This document shows positions 11,701 through 21,912 of a stretch of 64,000 bases of DNA, in pieces. The DNA comes from Humulus lupulus. Lineage: Eukaryota > Streptophyta > Magnoliopsida > Rosales > Cannabaceae. Below the pieces are notes generated by a model, which saw nothing but the letters and a program-made list of their open reading frames with translations, made no database searches and was not told the origin of the DNA. The translations under genes were made by a program, and so were the position numbers. The stretch covers positions 260,581,042-260,645,041 of the forward strand of contig NC_084795.1 of NCBI RefSeq assembly GCF_963169125.1. The letters run 5' to 3'. The stretch's first letter is position 1; every line of letters starts with the position of its first letter.

Positions 11701-13445
11701 AAAAAAGGGTCGGACAACATGTTTTTCTACAAGTATGATGTAGATAAAGAAAATAGATTGAAAAATTTATTCTGGTCTGACGGGACTTCCCAGGTTGATT
11801 ACCAATTATTTGGTGATTGTTTGGCTTTTGATTCTACTTACAAAACCAATAGGTATTTTTAATTTTTTTTTTACCTTATATCGATTTCTTAGTAAAATAT
11901 CAAATATTATATTAATTTTTTGTTCAACAGGTACGGAAAGCCATTAGTAATACTACTTAGGTCTAATAATCATGACAAAATGTGTGTGTTTGGAGCTGCA
12001 CTTCTTGATAATGAGACTTCGACCACATATGATTGAGTATTGGAAACATTTTTAGAGTGCATGGGTGGTAAGATGCCGTCAGCAGTTTTGATGGACGGTT
12101 GCAAAGCAATGAACAAAGCACTGGATAATATTATGCCTGGTGTTCCACATCGTATTTGCTCGTGGCACATACTAAAAAATGCAATGCACCATGTACACAA
12201 TATAGCATTCCATCAAGAATTGAAGAAATTTATTTTCAGGTAATACATTAAATGGTGTTTTATCTTATTCTCTCAATTATTATATGAAAACATTTATATT
12301 TTTCTTTTTTACAAAAATATAGGTATTACAAGGAGGAAGAATGGGAGGATAATTGGAAAGTGACTGTGAATAAATATAGATTGACAGGAAATGCATGGGT
12401 GGAAGCACAATATGGCACAAGAAAGCAGTGGGTAGATACTTTTCTTCGTGGTATTTATTTTGGTGGAGCTACTGCTACCGGTAGATGCGAATCTATGAAT
12501 GCATTCTTGAAAAGAGATTTTCAAAATAAAATACCATTGTGGATGTTTAGACGACACTTTGACCATGCTTTATCTATGTTGTGTTACAACGAGATGAAAG
12601 AACACTACAAAACTAATTTGACTGAACCGGTTTTGAACCAGACAACTACTCCGTGTGTGGAGGATGAAATTTCTTCAATTTTCACAAGGGAAATTTTTAC
12701 AAGGATAAGAAAGGAGATATGGCGTGGCGATAATTATATTGTCCCAAAGGATGATAAGATACCAGGCTACACTCTTTGTTTGGTGAAAAAATATATTGGT
12801 TATGGATTAAAGCGCAAAGTGTTAATCTCCAACGATGGGGATGATGTGCGATGTGGTTGCTATTCTCTTGAGACAAAAGGAATTCCATGTAGACATATTT
12901 TTATTTCATTGAAGAATTTGGAGAGAAGAAGTTTGCCAATTTGTTTGGTAAATAGACGTTGGCTAAAAGATGCTAAAGAAGTTCAACTGTTAACTCAAGG
13001 TAATGAAAGAAAGTGTCCTCATCCTGAAGTTATTGAAAATTCTAGGTACGGTGGTGTAACCACACAAACTACTATCACATCGTACCTTGCTACAAGATCG
13101 CGAGAAGCATTTCAAAAGGCTATGAAAGTTATATCAGAGTTGAATGCAGAATTGGAAAAAATGCCACCAGATGAAGAGTTAAAACATCCTCAAAATGATG
13201 AAGGAGTATTTCCTAATAATATTTTGGACTCTCAGATTAACAAAACAAAAGGCAGACCAACTACAACCAGTTTGTCGAAATCATTCTCTGGAGGTGCAAA
13301 GAAGAGAAAACCAAAAAAATCGCTATTACATTGCAAGTATTGTGGTGAGGTTGGACATGATTCAAGGAATTTTCCTATGCAGCCAAAGTCCACTACAAAG
13401 AAAAATGGTCATTCGAAGAATAAGAAGAAAAAAATTAATCCATGA
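8732..13445 (+). pseudogene. FAR1/FHY3-type MULE transposase, inactivated
   Basis: Four exon blocks: 8732-9274 (interrupted by a solo LTR) resuming at 11446-11852, then 11931-12239, then 12323-13445. Both introns have GT-AG ends that split an Arg codon (AG|G). In order the product has an acidic N-terminus, a FAR1 DNA-binding zinc finger (about 8960-9274 plus 11446-11480), a MULE transposase core, a SWIM finger (CGC...CRH, 12850-12897) and a C-terminal zinc knuckle. Likely catalytic acids are Asp 11830-11832 (FDSTYK), Asp 12094-12096 (LMDG) and Glu 12489-12491 (RCESMN). Defects are the 2.2-kb LTR insertion, TGA at 12034-12036 where a Trp codon is expected, and Phe for the last Cys of the knuckle (13371-13373). 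FAR1 proteins are domesticated MULE transposases, so this could be a dead transposon gene or a host FRS gene. The repeats around it favour a transposon. Confidence 0.88.
9275..11440 (+). mobile_element. Solo LTR 3 inside the transposase exon, 2.2 kb
   Basis: Starts TGTAACACCCC and ends TAGTAGGGCGTTACA, with target duplication ACAAC at 9270-9274 and 11441-11445. It interrupts the FAR1 zinc-finger coding sequence, and the reading frame resumes exactly after the duplication. Its last 45 bp match the reverse complement of 62730-62775, so the LTR at the right edge of the window is the same family. It contains GC-rich GCCGCGGCCC motifs (10318-10400). Antisense ORFs inside it (9834-10046, 10719-10904) are chance frames. 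Confidence 0.93.
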
Positions 13446-15461
13446 TTAGTGATGTCTTTTGTATAATTGTTTACAAACACTTTCTGTATTGCAATCATTA
13501 ATTTCGGCTACAACAATATAGGGCTAATTATTGTGTTTTTTTTCAAATATTATAAATATGGTATTGAGAATTGGAAAATTTAATTCATTTGCATAATTAG
13601 GGCCTACACTAATAATTAGTTTGAACAATTAAATATTGAATATATGTTAAATATCAAATGCACCTCTTCATATTCGAAGACAATACAAAATAATTGCACA
13701 TCTTAAATATGGTATTGAGAAGTGGGAATTGTTAATGCACCTCTTCAAATTGAAAGACTCAAAGACTATATATATCCTAACATTTAGTAAATAATTAATT
13801 ATTATATAAAAATATATTTTTTATCATTAATTTCGGCTACAACAATATAGGGTTAATTATTGTGTTTTTTTTTTCAAATATTATAAATATGGTATTGAGA
13901 ATAGGAAAATTTAATTCATTTGCATAATTAGGGCCTACACTAATAGTTAGTTTGAACAATTAAATATTGAATATATGTTAAATATCAAATGCACCTCTTC
14001 ATATTCAAAGACAATAACCAACTATCTAAACCCTAATTTCAAAAATTATAATTAGATGTGTAAAATTTATTAATATACAAACCCTAATTTCGGCTATGCC
14101 AATTGTGGTTTACAATTAATATTGAATTTTTTTAGCATTAAAAATACAAAATAATTGCACATCTTAAATATGGTCTTGAGAAGTGGGAATCGTTAATGCA
14201 CCTCTTCAAATTGAAAGACTCAAAGACTATATATATCCTAACATTTAGTAAATAATTAATTATTATATAAAAATATATTTTTTATCATTAATTTTGGCTA
14301 CAACAATATAGGGTTAATTGTTGTGTTTTTTTTCCAATATTATAAATATGGTATTGGGAATGGGAAAATTTAATTCATTTGCATAATTAGGGCCTACACT
14401 AATAGTTAGTTTGAACAATTAAATATTGAATATATGTTAAATATCAAATGCACCTCTTCATATTCAAAGACAATAACCAACTATCTAAACCCTAATTTCA
14501 AAAATTATAATTAGATGTGTAAAATTTATTACTATACAAACCCTAATTTTGGCTATGCCAATTGTGGTTTACAATTAATATTCAATTTTTTTAGCATTAA
14601 AAATACAAAATAATTGCACATCTTAAATATGGTATTGAGAAGTGGGGATTGTTAATGCACCTCTTCAAATTGAAAGACTCAAAGACTATATATATCCTAG
14701 CATTTAGTAAATAATTAATTATTATATAAAAATATATTTTTTATCATTAATTTCGGCTACAACAATATAGGGTTAATTATTGTGTTTTTTTTTCAAATAT
14801 TATAAATATGGTATTGAGAATAGGAAAATTTAATTCATTTGCATAATTAGGGCCTACACTAATAGTTAGTTTGAACAATTAAATATTGAATATATGTTAA
14901 ATATTAAATGCACTTCTTCATATTCAAAGCCAATAGCCAAACACTTATTTCGGCTATGCCAATTGTGGTTTACAATTAATATTGAAATTTTATCATTAAT
15001 TTCGGCTAAAAAAATATGTAGTTTTAATTGTTAATGCACATCTTCAAATTGAAAGATTCAAATAATTAATTATATAAAAATATATTTTTTATAATTAATT
15101 TCGGCTAAATTTGGATCTATTGTTTTAATTGTTTTTTTTTCAAATATTATAAACATGGTATTGAGAATTGAAAATTTTAATTCATTTGCATAATTAGGGT
15201 TTAAAGTCATTTTTTTAAAATTAATTTCAGCTACACAAAAATAGGGCTAATTTTTTTTTTTAATTTCGAATTAGGAGAAGTAATTTAATAATGGTATTGA
15301 GAATACATCAAGAAAAAACTATAACATTTAAAAAAACTAAAAACTAAACCAAAATCAGCAAGGTCAACATTTATTATATTAATCATAAACTAAACAAAAA
15401 ACATTTTAAAAAAATACATCAAGAAAAAACTATAACAATCATAAATAAAACTCTTAGAAAT
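13446..15461. repeat. 460-bp tandem repeats downstream of the transposase gene
   Basis: No gene. The landmark ACATTTAGTAAATAATTAAT recurs at about 13780, 14240 and 14700, giving two exact 460-bp steps. Each unit contains TCGGCTACAACAATATAGGG, ATTAGGGCCTACACTAATAG and AAATGCACCTCTTCATATTC. The unit is a variant of the 220-bp family upstream of the transposase gene. Copies decay towards 15300. Confidence 0.85.
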
Positions 15462-15830
15462 CTATTGACCTTGCTTTGTAGTTTTAATTGTTTCATCATC
15501 TATTAGCATCTTTATATACTTTTCAAAGCGTTTTTTGTCACTGCCTGTTAGAACTTTATAGATTCGTTGTTCACCAATCTTAACTTTCACCATTTCTTTA
15601 TTCCAAATTTGGATCTCCAACATCAAGTTTCTAACCATAAGCTTGGTTAACTCTGCTCTTTTCTCTTGTCGGGCGATGGAGAAGTTGATGAGATCACAAA
15701 CGTTGCTCTGTGGGACATTATAGTCTCTTTCCTTGGCCAATGTTTCTACTATTGACAATTGCTCCCTTAATAAATCAATCATAACCAGAATTAGTAATTG
15801 AAAGGCAATGAAATCTTCCATGCTCAACAT
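15462..15830 (-). CDS. Small coiled-coil protein, type A (copy A1)
   Basis: An intact 122-codon single-exon ORF. I do not recognise the family. The second Met (15821) matches the start of paralogue A2 (MEDFI), so translation may begin there. The protein is almost entirely amphipathic helix, with hydrophobic heptads in the first 35 residues (LLREQLSIVETLAKE) and charged Lys/Glu-rich sequence after. Its central motif, AELTKLMVRNLMLEIQIWNK, aligns with B1 (RRELTKLYVENLKEKINKW), so A and B are homologous. No signal peptide, membrane helix or catalytic motif is seen. A helical adaptor or coiled-coil partner role is only inference. The paralogue at 35397-35774 and shared gene order support that it is, or was, a real gene. 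Confidence 0.65.
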   Translation of the reverse strand: MLSMEDFIAFQLLILVMIDLLREQLSIVETLAKERDYNVPQSNVCDLINFSIARQEKRAELTKLMVRNLMLEIQIWNKEMVKVKIGEQRIYKVLTGSDKKRFEKYIKMLIDDETIKTTKQGQ

Positions 15831-17350
15831 CTATTCTAACTCTAACCAAATATAAAGATTTTTTTTTTCTATCTGTCTTTGAAATGTAGAATATATAGGA
15901 CAATACTCTAACCAAGTATTATGAAGCAATGCAACCTTTTCAATGTCTTTTTTTTATATAGATTTTCGGTTTCCTTAGAGATTTTTTTTGGCAATATTAA
16001 AAAATAATAATTAATATGGAATATATCTTAAATATTAAATGCACCTTTTCAAATTCAACTATCTATATTCTAGCACTTAATCAAAAAAATTTCAGCCACT
16101 ACATTTATTAAATATTAAATGCACCTTTTCAAATTCAAACACTCTAACCAACTATCAAAATCTTAGTATTAAATCAAAATTTATTAAATTAATATTTTTA
16201 TATACCCATTTTTCGGCCACAACAAAATATTAGAGAGAATAATTATTTTTTTTCTAAATAATTAAATATATTTTGGGGAATTGTGAAAATTCAATTAATT
16301 TGCATAATTAGGGTTTACACTAATTATTAGTTTGAACAATTAAATGTTGAATATATATTAAATATTAAATGTACATTTTCAAATTCAAACACTCTAACCA
16401 ACTATCAAAATCTTGGTATTAAATCAAAATTTATTAAATTAATACTTTTATACACCCATTTTTCGGCCACAACAAAATATTAGAGAATAATTATTATTTT
16501 TTTCTAAAAAATTAAATATAGTTTTGAGAATTGTGAAAATTCAATTAATTTGTATAATTAGGGTTTACACTAATTATTAGTTTGAACAATTAAATATTGA
16601 ATATATCTTAAATATTAAATGCACATTTTTAAATTCAAACACTCTAACCAACTATCAAAATCTTAGTATTAAATCAAAATTTACTAAATTAATATTTTTT
16701 AAACCCATTTTTCGGCCACTACATTTATTAGGAGAATAATTGTTTTGTTTTTAAAAAATAAATAAATATAGTTTTGAAAATTGTGAAAATTCAATTAATT
16801 TACATAATTAGGGTTTATACTAATTATTAGTTTGAACAATTAAATGTTGAATATATATATTAAATATTAAATGCACATTTTCAAATTCAAACACTCTAAC
16901 CAAATATCAAAATCTTGGTATTAAATCAAAATTTATAAATTAATATTTTTATACACCCATTTTTCGGCCACAACAAAATATTAGAGAGAATAATTATTTT
17001 TTTTCTAAAAAATTAAATATAGTTTTGAGAATTGTGAAAATTCAATTAATTTGCATAATTAGGGTTTACACTAATTATTAAATGCATCTCTTCATATTCA
17101 AAGACAATAACTAACTATCCAAACCCTAATTTCGACTATGCCAATTATGGTTTACAATTAATATTGAAATTTTTGAAGAATAAAAAAAAAAATAATTACA
17201 CATCTTAAAATTCAAGAACTCTCCTTTTAGATAATAATAGTATTTTTCAAGACAATATAGATATTTGAAAGGGTACAATAATAAAAATAAAATCAACAAA
17301 ATTAAATATAAAATACTTGTGGAAACAGTAAAAAAAATATAAAAAAACTA
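15831..17350. repeat. 250-bp tandem repeats between small genes A1 and B1
   Basis: No gene. The landmark ACTCTAACCAACTATCAAAA recurs at about 16141, 16391, 16641 and 16891 (exact 250-bp steps). Each unit carries CCCATTTTTCGGCCAC and ATTAGGGTTTACACTAATTA, the latter shared with the 220-bp and 460-bp repeats. The array begins near 16020 and fades by about 17100. Confidence 0.85.
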
Positions 17351-17758
17351 CTAATCTTCGACCTTCCTCTTCTTATTGGCGTGATCTTCCCCGATCATCA
17401 TCTTCTTTGTTGGGTTTTCACTGCTATGATGAAGAAATTTCATAGTTACCTCTTTGTGGTCTTCATGTGGCACCTTCTCAATCTGTTTGCAATTTCTCTT
17501 GATCTTTGCTAGTTCAATTTGCCATTTATTTATTTTCTCCTTCAAGTTTTCAACATATAACTTGGTTAGTTCCCTTCTCATTGTCTTTGATATATTGGCA
17601 AATGGATAAGGAATTCGACCACCATCTTCAAAATGTGTACCGTCTCCAACCTTGGTGATTGGTAAGGTAGGCAAAGTTTCGGCAATCTTCATCAAGGATT
17701 GAAGATTCTCAATCATTCCTTCTACTAGAGACAAGTATTCTTGATCTACATCGGACAT
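17351..17758 (-). CDS. Small coiled-coil protein, type B (copy B1)
   Basis: An intact 135-codon ORF of unknown family. The N-terminal helix (SLVEGMIENLQSLMKIAETL) is followed by a short loop with Gly and Pro, a PFANISKTMRRELTKLYVEN segment and a second helix (INKWQIELAKIK). The basic C-terminus ends in KKRKVED, which resembles a monopartite nuclear localisation signal; nuclear location is inference. Its closest relative here is the broken B2 at 36486-36821, and it shares the ELTKL-VENL-W motif with type A. It lies 427 bp from the remains of C1 on the same strand. Confidence 0.68.
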   Translation of the reverse strand: MSDVDQEYLSLVEGMIENLQSLMKIAETLPTLPITKVGDGTHFEDGGRIPYPFANISKTMRRELTKLYVENLKEKINKWQIELAKIKRNCKQIEKVPHEDHKEVTMKFLHHSSENPTKKMMIGEDHANKKRKVED

Positions 17759-18184
17759 GGCTAAGAGTAGAAAGAGATGATAAAAACTGTGTTAATTTTT
17801 TTACTAAAATAATAAGATATGTAGAGGTTAAAATTAAGGTGTGTGATATATAAATAAGTAGGGTTTCAAAGACAAGTGCCTGTTCAATTTTTTTAATAAA
17901 TTTCGACCAAGACCACTAAATAATTACATAATTTTTGGCCATTTAATAGGGAATTGGATATTATTGGAAAGTAGATAATATGGTTATTTTATTAATAAAT
18001 ATGAAACACTTGAGCACATAAGATTCCGCCACCTATGAAAATAATGGTAATTGGAAATTGTTAATAAATCCAGCAAATTATTAACAAATTTTTGGAATTG
18101 ATATAATATTATAACATTAAATAACAAAACAACTTCCAATGTAGTACATTTGATTCCCTAAAGAAAATAAAGAGGAACATATGG
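17759..18184. other. AT-rich spacer between B1 and C1
   Basis: About 430 bp with no ORF of note. It presumably holds the B1 promoter on the minus strand (a TATATAAAT-like run near 17848) and the 3' region of C1. Nothing else seen. Confidence 0.5.
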
Positions 18185-18333
18185 TTATTTTTTATTTGAA
18201 CCATGCATGTGATTGAAAAGCAAAGACTCATGATAATTAATTTCATATTCAACATCAAACAGTTGTTGCCTCCAAAACAAGTCTTCATTCTCTGAACCTT
18301 CAATAAAAGATAACACTAAATATTTTTGAGCTT
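18185..18333 (-). pseudogene. C-terminal half of small gene C1, split by element 1
   Basis: On the minus strand this is the 3' part of a type C gene whose 5' part lies at 32214-32417. The two parts join in frame once element 1 and one copy of AGCTT are removed. It encodes the type C signature (GSENEDLFWRQQLFDVEYEI) that matches C2 (SEKEDLYW, YDVEREIVYHE). The stop codon is at 18185-18187. The larger minus-strand ORF here (18185-18544) runs into the LTR and is not the native gene. Confidence 0.75.
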
Positions 18334-18924
18334 TGTTATCCAAAAAACTGGCATAGATGACGTGGCAAGTTATTCTTGGACACGTGGCTGACGCTTGGAG
18401 GAACTCTGCTAGTGTATCGACCAGGAGACACATTATAAGCAGTAGGCAGCCCAGTCTTTCCTGCGACCAGTCTGGTCGATGGTTCCGCATGCAACATGAC
18501 GTTCCAATTAAGATCCTTGTAAATCCCGAAATTAACTCACACAATCTCCTGAGTATTAAATTATTTAGGAGATAATATCTGTAACAACTTCATGTAATCC
18601 CCCTTGAGCCTATAAATAGAGAAAGATAGCTCAAGGAAGGGACTTTTGGCTTTCGAATTATTTGATACTAGAGTAATTCTATCTGAAATATTGTATTGTT
18701 CTTCAGAGGTTAGTGAAACTCATTGAACCTTAGTTCTTTGATCACTCCTTTGATTCTCACATCAATAACAATCTAAGTGGATGTAGGTTATTACCAGATC
18801 CTGGGGCCGAACCACTATAAAATATCGTGTTCTTATTATTTTTGTCATTACGTTTCTTCCAACGCATTCATTCACATCAAGCATATTCTGACTCCGTGTC
18901 AGTTGACCAAAATCTGGGTCAACA
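18334..18924 (+). repeat. 5' LTR of element 1
   Basis: Starts TGTTATCC and ends GGGTCAACA. A TATA box (CCTATAAATAGAG) lies near 18609, and a conserved GGGGCCGAACCACTATAAAA block near 18803 corresponds to GGTTCAGCCCC (reverse complement) in element 2. The match to the 3' LTR (31623-32213) is full length. Confidence 0.95.
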
Positions 18925-18946
18925 TTCTGGTGCTTTCATTGAGAGC
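18925..18946 (+). other. Primer-binding site of element 1
   Basis: TTC then TGGTGCTTTCATTGAGAG begins directly after the 5' LTR. The same 18 bases follow the 5' LTR of element 2. TGG at the start fits the complement of a tRNA CCA end. I cannot assign the tRNA from memory. Confidence 0.75.
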
Positions 18947-18972
18947 TTGATATATCACCGTTGAAAAAACCA

Positions 18973-21912
18973 ATGGCAAAAGCTGCAAAGAAAATTGGAC
19001 AGGCGGTCGCCGCTGCATCGTCAAACCCGCCGCCTCCTCCTCCTCCTGCAAGCGTGGCTGAGGATGAGCCACATTTAGACTTTGAGGAGGAAGAAATGGA
19101 TGACGCAACGCTGAAAAGCACTCTGGGGGCGTTGCATGAGGAACTGGCCAATCTGAGGGCTAGCCAAGAAAGTGCTACCAAAATCATGGCGCGGCAGCAG
19201 CAGGAGATTGAACGGCAGCACGTGGAGTTAAGCGAAAGGCAGGCGGAGATGGACCGCCGCTAGAGCGAAGCCATGGCAGCCCTCAAGGCAGCCTTGCAAT
19301 TGGCTAGGAATTAGGCTGCGCCTGCCTCGCAGCCTGATCAACCGGCAAATGGGCCACCCCAAAGAAGTCCTAATCCTAGCCCACCAATCCAGCCCTCGAG
19401 TCCACAAAGGCCCGAGCAGCCTCAGGTGCCCCATGACGATGTCCCGTTGGACCCTGAGGCACAACCTCCATCCCAGGCTGGTCGCGGCAATCCCCCGCAA
19501 TAGAGGCAGAATAGGACCGAGCATCAGCCTCGTAGTCCTAGACGCCATAGGGGTGATGAGCCAAACCTACCGAACAGAGGTCAGTATCCTCCTGGTAACA
19601 GGAGGAACTCAGAGTTAGGCTCTGCGGTCCGGGGTCCCCCACGGGATGATAATGCACGGGGACACAACGACCAGCGCAAGCCGCCCTCTAACGCTCGGAA
19701 CGTTTCAGCCAGGGATGGAAATCGAGGGAACAGTCGATCCCACCATAGCCAATCGAGGTTCAGAGATGGCCATGGGTATAATGAGGCCGACTCAGGCAAG
19801 GGAAATGCTGGTCGGAGGAATGAAGAAAGAGGTAGAGGCGGGAGCTAGATACCTCAAGATGACCAACCCAATAGACGGGATGCTGGGGGGTAGCCCAGGC
19901 AAAATAATGTCTTCAACAGGCTCGGGGGTAGCGAGCAGCGGAGAAGAGACGAGGATTTGCGAGATGTCCTCAATGATCGTCGCGAGCGGCATGGCGAGAA
20001 CGTCCCCCCAGCAACAGAGGCCACATCGATTCCTGTCGCTGTACAGACTCAGATAGATGCCCTCAACCAGGCGGTGCAACAACTGGTTGGGGGAAGAACG
20101 TCTTACATCGACCATGATAGAAGGAAAGGCACTCCTTTCGTCCAGATGATAGCTATGGCAGAAACTCCAAGCAAGTTCAAAATGCCTACGCTTCCAAACT
20201 TTGACGGGTATGGAGACCCAGTATCTCATGTCAATAAGTTTGAGATACAAATGGACATTCAGAAAGTGTCCGAAGACGCTCGGTGCAGGATCTTCCCTGC
20301 AACACTTTCTGAGGCCGTGCAGGAGTGGTTTTTTAAGTTCCCTCCCGCAAGCATAGTTTCCTGGGAAATGTTCGTAAGGGAGTTCTACGGACAGTTCTAT
20401 GCAGGTCATGTGCATCCGACCGAAGCAAACCAGCTGGTTGAAATTCGCCAGCAGGATGGAGAGTCGCTGAAGGATTACATCCAGCATTTTATGCGAGCAG
20501 CAGCTGGAGCAAAAACGGTGGGGGACGAAGGCAAAATGATGGCCATAACCGCAGGGGTTAGGCGTTGCTCCCCCCTGTGGAAGAGCCTCCGTAAAGATGG
20601 AGTTAGAACTACCCAGGAATTCTTGGACCGGGCTGATCGGTACATCAAGCTCGAAGATGCCATTGCCGACGATGGAAAGCCTTCAGGTAAGGATAAGAAG
20701 GCTGCCGAGCCCGCCAAAACCGCCAATGGGTCTAAACCTAACGGCAACGGCAAAGGCAACAGGAACGGCAACGGCAATGGTAAGAATGGTGGAAAACGGC
20801 CGCACAATGAGCCTTGCACCTCCGAAAATAAACGAGCCAAGGGTAACTGTTATGAACCTCGGTTCACTAACTACATTGCCTTCGTCGAGTCTCGGGGAGA
20901 GGTTTATCAGACCACAAATTCTAGTGTGCCTTATAAGAAACCTGGCCCCATTCGAAAGGATATTTCGAAGAGAGACACTACCAAGTTCTGTCGTTATCAT
21001 AACGACTACGGACACGACACCAACAAATGCAACCAGCTAAAAGACGAAATCGAGTTCCTTATTAGACAGGGACACTTGAGAAGATACGTACGGGCCACGG
21101 GAAATTCCCAACGAGAAGCTCCGGGTAGCAACGAGCAGGCGCCCATGCGCCAACGCTCGCCACCCTTACAACCTGCCCCTGTGACTGGCACATTATTGAC
21201 CATTTGTGGAGGCCCGCACCTCGTGGGAAATAGCGGAAAGGCCAGGGAAAAATATGCTCGGACCCTGCACCACGACCAGGACATCGAGATGATGACTGTG
21301 GAGGACCGCGCGCCAAAAAAGGCTCAATCAGAGGAAGGCGAAATAACCTTCTCCGATAACGATGCCCAACACGTCCGGTTCCCACATTCCGATCCGCTGG
21401 TCGTGGATATCCAGATGGCTAACATGATGGTAAAAAGAGTGCTGGTCGATCCAGGAAGTTCGGTGAATATCCTGTATAAGTCTTCGTTGGAACGCATGAA
21501 GTTGTCCGTTAAGGACCTGGACCCTTGCAACCAAACGATATACGACTTCCCTAGAGAAGGACTCGCCCCCGCCGGATTGATCAGACTACCAGTGACGACA
21601 GGTATAGCGCCTGCTACCAGGACATTACTCGCTACTTTTGTGGTAGTCGATTGTCCTTCGGCGTACAATGCTGTCATTGGGAGGCCTATACTGGTTGATC
21701 TACAGGCCGTCATCTCTATGTGGCACTTAACCATGAAGTTCCCGACAGACGCAGGGGTAGGACGCGTGTTGGGGAACCAGAAGGAAGCCAGAGAGTGCTA
21801 CAATGCCTCAATCACAAAGGCGAAGAATGGAACACCGAAGAGCACTACCTCGGATAGGTTGCAGATGGCAGTTGATACACAAGCCCAATCCGGTGATAGA
21901 GTCACCAAATAG
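18973..21912 (+). pseudogene. Element 1 gag-protease
   Basis: One frame from ATG 18973 to TAG 21910-21912, interrupted by TAG at 19261, 19312, 19501, 19846 and 19891. The N-terminus has poly-Pro followed by a Gln/Glu-rich coiled coil (18973-19310). The capsid-like retrotransposon gag domain runs about 20175-20680. A Lys/Asn/Gly-rich basic stretch comes next, then a zinc knuckle (CRYHNDYGHDTNKC, 20990-21031). The aspartic protease region is near 21400-21720. Its active site reads VDPGSS (21445-21462), whereas element 2 has VDTGSS, so the catalytic Thr is lost. All five internal stops are TAG in Gln-rich context, consistent with CAG to TAG changes. The final TAG lies before pol in the same frame. 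Confidence 0.88.

Noticed and set aside
13195..13449. 84-codon ORF overlapping the transposase 3' end
   Set aside because: It is in another frame of the transposase exon with no recognisable feature.
18357..18575. ORF shared by both LTRs of element 1 (also at 31646-31864)
   Set aside because: It lies in LTR U3, is short and shows no domain. It is duplicated only because the LTRs are.
19792..20487. 231-codon minus-strand ORF over gag
   Set aside because: It is antisense to a clear gag domain and has no counterpart in element 2. It is a shadow of codon bias in gag.
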